A stretch of DNA of 64,000 nucleotides. Source: an uncultured Pelagibacteraceae bacterium. Its GTDB lineage: Bacteria > Pseudomonadota > Alphaproteobacteria > Pelagibacterales > Pelagibacteraceae. The stretch covers positions 1 through 64,000 of the forward strand of contig CABYFA010000006.1 of NCBI GenBank assembly GCA_902518155.1, in the 5' to 3' direction. The notes beneath the pieces are model-generated. The model had not been told where the DNA came from, searched no databases, and was given only the letters and a program-made list of their open reading frames with translations. Made by a program: the position numbers and the translations under genes. Every line of letters begins with the position of its first letter. Position 1 is the stretch's first letter. Positions 58,630 to 64,000 of the stretch are shown here, one piece after another.

Positions 58630-59172
58630 GTGAATAAATCTGAGATTAGAAAAAAATTATTAAAAGCAAGAAAACTAAATAACAATAAAAATTTAGTCAT
58701 AAAATTTAGTAATATTGTAAAAATTTTAAAAAAAGAAAAAGTAAATAGAAAAATAATTGGTGGTTATTATCCATATAATCATGAAGTTGATTCAATTCAA
58801 ATTCTAAATAAACTTGAAAAACTTGGTTATCAAATATCATTGCCAAAAATTAAAAAAAATAATCAAATGGATTTTTTATACTGGTCAACAAAAGAGCCTC
58901 TATCAATAAATAAATATGGAATACCTGAACCTTCATCAGATCAAATTGTCTACCCAAGTATTCTTTTAGTACCACTTGTAGCTTTTGATAATCATTTAAA
59001 TAGAATAGGTTACGGTGGTGGTTATTACGATAGGTATATTAAGAAGGTAAAAAAAAACAAAAAAATTATATTAATAGGGCTAGCTTATTCTTTTCAAAAA
59101 GTAAAAAAGATACCAGCTAACAAATATGATATGAAACTCGATTTTATTGTAACAGATAAAAATTTTATATGA
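58630..59172 (+). CDS. 5-formyltetrahydrofolate cyclo-ligase
   Basis: 'IGGYYPYNHEVDSIQIL', 'VPLVAFDNHLNRIGYGGGYYDRYI', 'GLAYSFQ'. Confidence 0.93.
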   Translation: MNKSEIRKKLLKARKLNNNKNLVIKFSNIVKILKKEKVNRKIIGGYYPYNHEVDSIQILNKLEKLGYQISLPKIKKNNQMDFLYWSTKEPLSINKYGIPEPSSDQIVYPSILLVPLVAFDNHLNRIGYGGGYYDRYIKKVKKNKKIILIGLAYSFQKVKKIPANKYDMKLDFIVTDKNFI

Positions 59173-59972
59173 GAATTTTATTTTTAGGAGATGTGGTAGG
59201 GAACTCAGGTTGTTCGAAAATTTTGAATAATCTTTTAAGCCAAAAAGAATTGAATAAAATTGATTTTGTAATCGTCAATGGAGAAAATGCAGCTGAGGCA
59301 GGAGTTGGATTAACAAAAGAAATCTGTGAGGATTTTTTTAAATGTGGTGTTGATGTCATCACTACTGGTAATCATGTTTGGGATCAAAAAGATATTATGA
59401 AGTTTATCGATAATGAAAATAGGTTACTTCGCCCAAAAAATTTATTTGAGCCAGCACCAGGTAAAGGATTTGAAGTTTTTCAAAATGAAAAAAATATAAA
59501 AATTGGTGTCTTAAATTTAATGGGCAATGTTTTTATGAAAAAATGTGATGACGTATTTGAGATTTCAGAAAAATTTTTAAAAGAGCATAAACTAAAAGAG
59601 GATTATGATTTTCTAGTTGTTGACTTTCATGGAGAAATTACTAGCGAAAAAAATGCGATAGGATATTTTTTTGATGGAAAAGCTACTCTAGTAGTTGGAA
59701 CACATACACACATTCCAACAAATGATGCGAGAATTTTGAAAAATGGGACAGCTTATCAAACAGATGCAGGTATGTGTGGTGATTATGACTCAGTTATTGG
59801 AATGAATAAAGATAACTCTTTAAACAGATTTATGAAAAAAGAGTCTACAAAACATTATCCAGCAACTGGTGATGCTACTTTAAGTGGAGTAATTGTTGAT
59901 TGTGATATAAAAACTGGTTTAGCAAATAAAATTGAAAGCTATGTTTTTGGAGGTCAGCTAAAGAATACTTAA
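59169..59972 (+). CDS. YmdB-family metallophosphoesterase
   Basis: 'ILFLGDVVGNSGCSKIL', 'VIVNGENAAEAGVGLTKEICEDFFKCGVDVITTGNHVWDQKDI', 'VDFHGEITSEKNAIGYFFDGKATLVVGTHTHIPTND'. Confidence 0.95.
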   Translation: MRILFLGDVVGNSGCSKILNNLLSQKELNKIDFVIVNGENAAEAGVGLTKEICEDFFKCGVDVITTGNHVWDQKDIMKFIDNENRLLRPKNLFEPAPGKGFEVFQNEKNIKIGVLNLMGNVFMKKCDDVFEISEKFLKEHKLKEDYDFLVVDFHGEITSEKNAIGYFFDGKATLVVGTHTHIPTNDARILKNGTAYQTDAGMCGDYDSVIGMNKDNSLNRFMKKESTKHYPATGDATLSGVIVDCDIKTGLANKIESYVFGGQLKNT

Positions 59973-59979
59973 TTAATTT

Positions 59980-60702
59980 ATGGCAGGACATTCTCATTGG
60001 GCAGGAATAAAACATAAAAAAGGTAAAGCCGATAAGCAAAGATCTAAAATTTTTTCAAAGTTGTCGAAAGAAATTACTGTTGCAGCAAAACTTGGGGACA
60101 AAGATCCAGCAATGAATCCAAGATTAAGATCCGCGATTCAAGCTGCAAGATCAGCAAATATGCCCAAAGAAAATATAGAAAGAGCGATTGATAAATCTTC
60201 AGTTAATACCGAGTCAAATTTTGAAAATTTAAGATACGAGGGCTTTGGACCAGAAAAAGTAGCAGTGATAATAGAAGCATTAACAGATAATAAAAATAGA
60301 ACAGCGTCCAGCATTAGAACAATTTTTCAAAAAGCAGGTGGCAGTCTAGGAACCCAAGGTTCTGCTTCTCATAATTTTAATCAATTAGGAATAATAAAGA
60401 TCGATAAAAAAGAGGTTTCTGATGATCAAATTTTTGAGCTAGCTACCAATGCTGGAGCTGATGAATGTAAATCGGAAAATGATTTTCACGAAATACAATG
60501 TCCTGTCAGTGAAATTTATAATGTTAAGAAAGAATTAGAAAAAGAAATTGCTAATTTCATCTCAACAGAAATTGAATGGGTGCCACTCAATAGTGTAAAA
60601 ATTTCTAAAGAAAAAAATGAAGATTTAATAAATTTCTTTGAATTACTTGAAGACAATGATGATGTACAAAATGTTTATTCTAACGCTGAATTTGTAAATT
60701 AA
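59980..60702 (+). CDS. YebC/PmpR family protein
   Basis: 'AGHSHWAGIKHKKGKADKQRSKIFSKLSKEITVAAKLGDKDPAMNPRLRSAIQAARSANMPKENIERAI'. Confidence 0.97.
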   Translation: MAGHSHWAGIKHKKGKADKQRSKIFSKLSKEITVAAKLGDKDPAMNPRLRSAIQAARSANMPKENIERAIDKSSVNTESNFENLRYEGFGPEKVAVIIEALTDNKNRTASSIRTIFQKAGGSLGTQGSASHNFNQLGIIKIDKKEVSDDQIFELATNAGADECKSENDFHEIQCPVSEIYNVKKELEKEIANFISTEIEWVPLNSVKISKEKNEDLINFFELLEDNDDVQNVYSNAEFVN

Positions 60703-60705
60703 ATT

Positions 60706-61200
60706 ATGTTAATAATAGGTATAGATCCTGGAATTTCTGGTTCAATTTGTTTTTTAGATAATGGAAAAATCCTAGACGTTATTGAAATGCCCATAATGAC
60801 AGACGGAAAAAAAAATAAAAAACAAGTAAATGGTTCGCAAGTTTATAATGAAGTTACCAAACGAATTAAACAATTTGAAAAAAATCAAATTAGAGTTGTT
60901 ATTGAACACGTTTCTGCAATGCCTGGTCAAGGCGTTACTAGTATGTTTAATTTTGGACAATCATTTGGAATTTTAAAGGGTATTTGTACCGCGATGCAAT
61001 TACCAATGTACTTTGTAAGGCCCGCAAAATGGAAAAAATATTTTAACCTTTTAAATTCTGAAAAAGATGCCAGCAGGACAAGAGCAATAGAAATATTTCC
61101 TTATTTTTCATCTCAATTATCTAGAAAGAAAGACTCAAATAAAGCTGATGCGATTTTGATAGCAAGTTTTTATCATGAAACTTACAAAATTGATGAATAG
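60706..61200 (+). CDS. RuvC-like Holliday-junction resolvase/nuclease
   Basis: 'IIGIDPGISGSICFLDNGK', 'VVIEHVSAMPGQGVTSMFNFGQSFGILKGI', 'DSNKADAILIASF': RNase H-fold acidic residues conserved; adjacent to yebC. Confidence 0.85.
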   Translation: MLIIGIDPGISGSICFLDNGKILDVIEMPIMTDGKKNKKQVNGSQVYNEVTKRIKQFEKNQIRVVIEHVSAMPGQGVTSMFNFGQSFGILKGICTAMQLPMYFVRPAKWKKYFNLLNSEKDASRTRAIEIFPYFSSQLSRKKDSNKADAILIASFYHETYKIDE

Positions 61201-61250
61201 CTTTAATTATTCAGACAAAATCATGACACATTTAAGTGTGAGAAGACGAT

Positions 61251-61925
61251 ATGGAAGCTGATATCACGTCTCAAGCAGTTGGGCTGGCCTCAAGTGCTGA
61301 TTTTTCTTTAATAAGTTTATTTATTAGAGCTGACATAGTTGTCAAGTCAGTTATCATAATGTTAATAGCTTGTTCTATATATTCATGGGCAGTAATAATT
61401 GAAAAATATAGATTGTTTAAAAAAATAAATCAATCTACAGAAGAGTTTGAAACAAAGTTTTGGAATTCTAAATCTGCAGAAACTTTTTATAATAATCTAC
61501 CAGCCAACGTTCAAGACCCGATGGCTTTAATTTTTAAAGATGCGATGCAAAACTTATTGAAGAGAAGATCTAGAACAGATTTAAACAATAAGATGACTAC
61601 AATGTTAGAGACGGGTATTGAAAAACAAATAACAAAAATCACTAAAGGTTTTACTTTTTTAGCAACAGTAGGATCAACAGCTCCATTCATAGGTTTATTC
61701 GGAACAGTTTGGGGAATTATGAACTCTTTTCAATCTATAGCAATTTCAAGAAATACGAGTCTGGCAATTGTTGCACCTGGAATAGCTGAAGCACTATTTG
61801 CAACTGCTTTAGGTCTACTAGCAGCAATACCTGCGGTTGTTGCATATAATAAATTTAATAATGACTCGATTAAGTATTCCCAAAAATTAGAAAATTTCTC
61901 AAAAAGATTTTTAACGATTATCTAA
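61251..61925 (+). CDS. tolQ: TolQ (MotA/TolQ/ExbB proton channel family)
   Basis: 'LFIRADIVVKSVIIMLIACSIYSWAVIIEK', 'LATVGSTAPFIGLFGTVWGIMNSFQSIAISRNTSLAIVAPGIAEALFATALGLLAAIPAVVAYNKF'. Confidence 0.96.
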   Translation: MEADITSQAVGLASSADFSLISLFIRADIVVKSVIIMLIACSIYSWAVIIEKYRLFKKINQSTEEFETKFWNSKSAETFYNNLPANVQDPMALIFKDAMQNLLKRRSRTDLNNKMTTMLETGIEKQITKITKGFTFLATVGSTAPFIGLFGTVWGIMNSFQSIAISRNTSLAIVAPGIAEALFATALGLLAAIPAVVAYNKFNNDSIKYSQKLENFSKRFLTII

Positions 61926-61926
61926 A

Positions 61927-62343
61927 ATGGCTTTTAAATTAAATCGTTCATTAAAAGAACCAATGAGTGAAATAAATGTAACACCATTTGTAGATGTAAT
62001 GTTGGTGCTTTTAATTATTTTTATGGTGACTGCACCTTTGTTAACTGTTGGAGTTCAGGTTGATTTACCAGAAAGTTCTGCCGACTCTCTTCCCGAAGAA
62101 GCTGAACCACTGACTTTAACAATAAACTCTAAGGGTGAAATTTATATTCAAGAATCAAAAGTTGAATATGAAAAAATAATAGCAAAAGTCTTAGCGGTTT
62201 CAAAAAATAGAACTGATACAAGAATTTACGTGAGGGGTGATAAAACAATTAATTATGGAAGAGTATTAGAAATTATGGGCCTACTATCTGGTTCTGGTTT
62301 TACTAAAGTAGCACTTATATCCGAACCATATAAAGAAAGGTAA
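61927..62343 (+). CDS. tolR: TolR (ExbD/TolR)
   Basis: 'MSEINVTPFVDVMLVLLIIFMVTAPLLTVGVQVDLPES', 'VYVRGDKTINYGRVLEIMGLLSGSGFTKVALISEP'-type sequence. Confidence 0.96.
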   Translation: MAFKLNRSLKEPMSEINVTPFVDVMLVLLIIFMVTAPLLTVGVQVDLPESSADSLPEEAEPLTLTINSKGEIYIQESKVEYEKIIAKVLAVSKNRTDTRIYVRGDKTINYGRVLEIMGLLSGSGFTKVALISEPYKER

Positions 62344-62346
62344 AAA

Positions 62347-63156
62347 GTGAATAGAAGTATAATTATATCTTCTGTATCACATCTGGTTTTAATAATGATT
62401 ACAGCTTTTAGTTTACCTTTCTTAGCTAAAAAACCAATTGATCTTCCCCCGATTGTATCTGTAGAATTAATACAGATTACAGATAAAACGAATATTCCAT
62501 ACGCACCTAAAGCAAAAAAAATTATTGAAAAAATTAAAGAGAAAGAAAAAAAGTTGGTATCTGAACAAGCTCCCCCAAAAAAAGTAAAAAAAATTAAACC
62601 AGACGCGGTTCCAATGCCAGATGATAAGCCTAAAAAGGTTGAGAAAATAAAAGAGGATAAACAAAATCCAGAAAAAATTGATAATGAAGTTAAACAAGTT
62701 TCTGAATTTGAAAAAAAAGAGTTATTCGATCCAAATAATATTGCAGCCTTAATTGATAAATCTAAAGTTGAAAGTGCTGAAACGATAAAAAAAAATAACA
62801 AAATTACGCAAGATCAAAAAAAGATTGTTGAAAATGCAGGTTTATCTTTAAGCGAAGAGGATGCTTTAAAAGCTCAAATATTTGGTTGTTGGAGTATTCC
62901 TTTAGGTCTGCCTTACAATGAAAATTTATTAGTAAGAATTAAACTTCAACTGAATCCAGATGGAACAATTCAAGAGTCAGAGATTTTGGATCATGCAAGA
63001 ATGAATAAACCTGGTCAGGGTTTTTATAAGGTTTTGGCGGAAAGTGCTCTAAGAGCAATAAAATTATGCCAGCCCTTAAGAGTTCCAACAACTGGTTATG
63101 AAAGATGGAAAGAATTACAATTAAATTTTGATGCAAGAGAAATGTTAGAGGGATAG
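62347..63156 (+). CDS. tolA: TolA-like cell envelope protein
   Basis: N-terminal TM, long KP/E-rich linker, C-terminal TonB/TolA-like domain 'CWSIPLGLPYNENLLVRIKLQLNPDGTIQESEI…'; between tolR and tolB; GTG start. Confidence 0.88.
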   Translation: MNRSIIISSVSHLVLIMITAFSLPFLAKKPIDLPPIVSVELIQITDKTNIPYAPKAKKIIEKIKEKEKKLVSEQAPPKKVKKIKPDAVPMPDDKPKKVEKIKEDKQNPEKIDNEVKQVSEFEKKELFDPNNIAALIDKSKVESAETIKKNNKITQDQKKIVENAGLSLSEEDALKAQIFGCWSIPLGLPYNENLLVRIKLQLNPDGTIQESEILDHARMNKPGQGFYKVLAESALRAIKLCQPLRVPTTGYERWKELQLNFDAREMLEG

Positions 63157-63165
63157 AATATTTTA

Positions 63166-64000
63166 ATGAGAAATCTAATTATTTTATTTTTAATATTTAT
63201 AATACCTACTAAAGCATTAGGTCTAATTGAGGTAGATATTACACGAGGAAACTTGAATCCACTGCCTATTGCAGTGTCACCATTATCAATTGATGACGAG
63301 TCAAAAAAGAGTTTTGAGAAAACTTTAAAGAAAAAAGATATTGGGTCAGAAATTTCTAAAGTTATCGAAAAAAATTTGAAAACTTCAGGTCTTTTTAATC
63401 CGTTAGATAAAAATGCTTTTCTTCAAGCACCTGATATCGCTCACCTAAAACCACGTTTTGAGGATTGGAATTTGATTAAAGCTCAAGCTTTAATAACAGG
63501 TAAAGTTAAAAATGTTGATGATAAACTTAGAGTTGAGTTTAGATTATGGGATGTGCTTGCTGGAAAAGAAATGATGGCTCTAGCATTTACTACAGTGCCA
63601 AACAACTGGAGACGTGTTGGTCATATAATAACAGATAAAGTTTACGAGAGATTAACTGGAGAAAAAGGTTATTTTGATACGAGAATAATCTATGTTGCTG
63701 AAGAGGGTCCAAAAACAAACAGAATTAAAAAATTAGCCATAATGGATCAAGATGGTGCAAATAACAAATTTTTAACTTTAGGAAATGAACTTGTTTTGAC
63801 ACCAAGGTTTAATCCTACAAGTCAAATGGTAACATATCTATCTTATTTTAGAAATTTACCTAGAGTTTATCTTCTTGATATAGAAACAGGTATTCAAGAA
63901 GTGGTGGGAGATTTTCCAGGAATGACTTTTGCTCCTAGATTTTCCCCAGATGGAAAAAAAATTATAATGAGTTTTGCTAAGGATGGAAATTCAGATATTT
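63166..64000 (+). CDS. tolB: TolB, truncated by the right window edge (missed by ORF track)
   Basis: ATG 63166: MRNLIILFLIFIIPTKALGLIEVDITRGNLNPLPIAVSPL…; 'DGANNKFLTLGNELVLTPRFNPTSQMVTYLSYFRNLPRVYLLDIETG…GMTFAPRFSPDGKKIIMSFAKDGNSDI' beta-propeller repeats; open to the window end. Confidence 0.95.
   Translation, partial: MRNLIILFLIFIIPTKALGLIEVDITRGNLNPLPIAVSPLSIDDESKKSFEKTLKKKDIGSEISKVIEKNLKTSGLFNPLDKNAFLQAPDIAHLKPRFEDWNLIKAQALITGKVKNVDDKLRVEFRLWDVLAGKEMMALAFTTVPNNWRRVGHIITDKVYERLTGEKGYFDTRIIYVAEEGPKTNRIKKLAIMDQDGANNKFLTLGNELVLTPRFNPTSQMVTYLSYFRNLPRVYLLDIETGIQEVVGDFPGMTFAPRFSPDGKKIIMSFAKDGNSDI

Noticed and set aside
58622-58630. Expected 6S RNA (ssrS) between zapA and the 5-FTHF cyclo-ligase gene
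   Set aside because: 6S often sits here in proteobacteria, but only ~7 nt separate the genes, so no 6S gene can fit.
62253-62801. 182-aa minus-strand ORF antisense to tolR/tolA
   Set aside because: Low-complexity F/S/I-rich translation produced by the K/E-rich tolA linker on the opposite strand; tolA/tolR are confidently identified.

Overview
AT-rich, gene-dense alphaproteobacterial chromosome segment. Its gene content and the isolated 5S rRNA gene strongly suggest a SAR11/Pelagibacterales genome. This is inferred from the sequence and my background knowledge; no database search was run.

The window has two parts. (1) From ~1 to 45.66 kb there is an unbroken, co-directional (+), mostly overlapping array of surface-glycan genes. 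It encodes nonulosonate/legionaminate-type sugar synthesis, two NeuB paralogs, two CMP-sugar-type cytidylyltransferases, an HpaI-type aldolase, an ACP/AMP-ligase/tandem aminotransferase/carbamoyltransferase module, an rfbFG CDP-glucose branch, a Wzy-like polymerase, a WecA-like initiator, glycosyltransferases and methyltransferases. This matches the known SAR11 hypervariable region 2 (HVR2), which lies between the 23S and 5S rRNA genes. (2) From ~45.7 kb there is conserved core genome: 5S rRNA, rpmJ, a small aa3-oxidase subunit IV-like protein, pntAA/AB/B, transaldolase, initiator tRNA-Met, rpsU, a DUF1013 regulator, rpmE, suhB, efp, thiE, class I aldolase, pgk, gap, tkt, a coiled-coil gene plus zapA, fau, a ymdB-like gene, yebC, a RuvC-like gene and tolQRAB (tolB runs off the right edge).

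Several features are absent from the ORF track and were read directly: 5S rRNA with its own candidate promoter, rpmJ, the coxIV-like small ORF, tRNA-fMet, partial tolB, the left-edge extension of the first ORF, and a poly-A frameshifted gene at 30605-32235.

The most interesting signals are the orphan 5S with a near-consensus promoter fused to rpmJ, the ACP/aminotransferase/carbamoyl/NeuB module, an aldolase plus KdsB-like 'alternative ulosonate' sub-cluster, the 14-A frameshift gene, and an epimerase-FlaA1 fusion.
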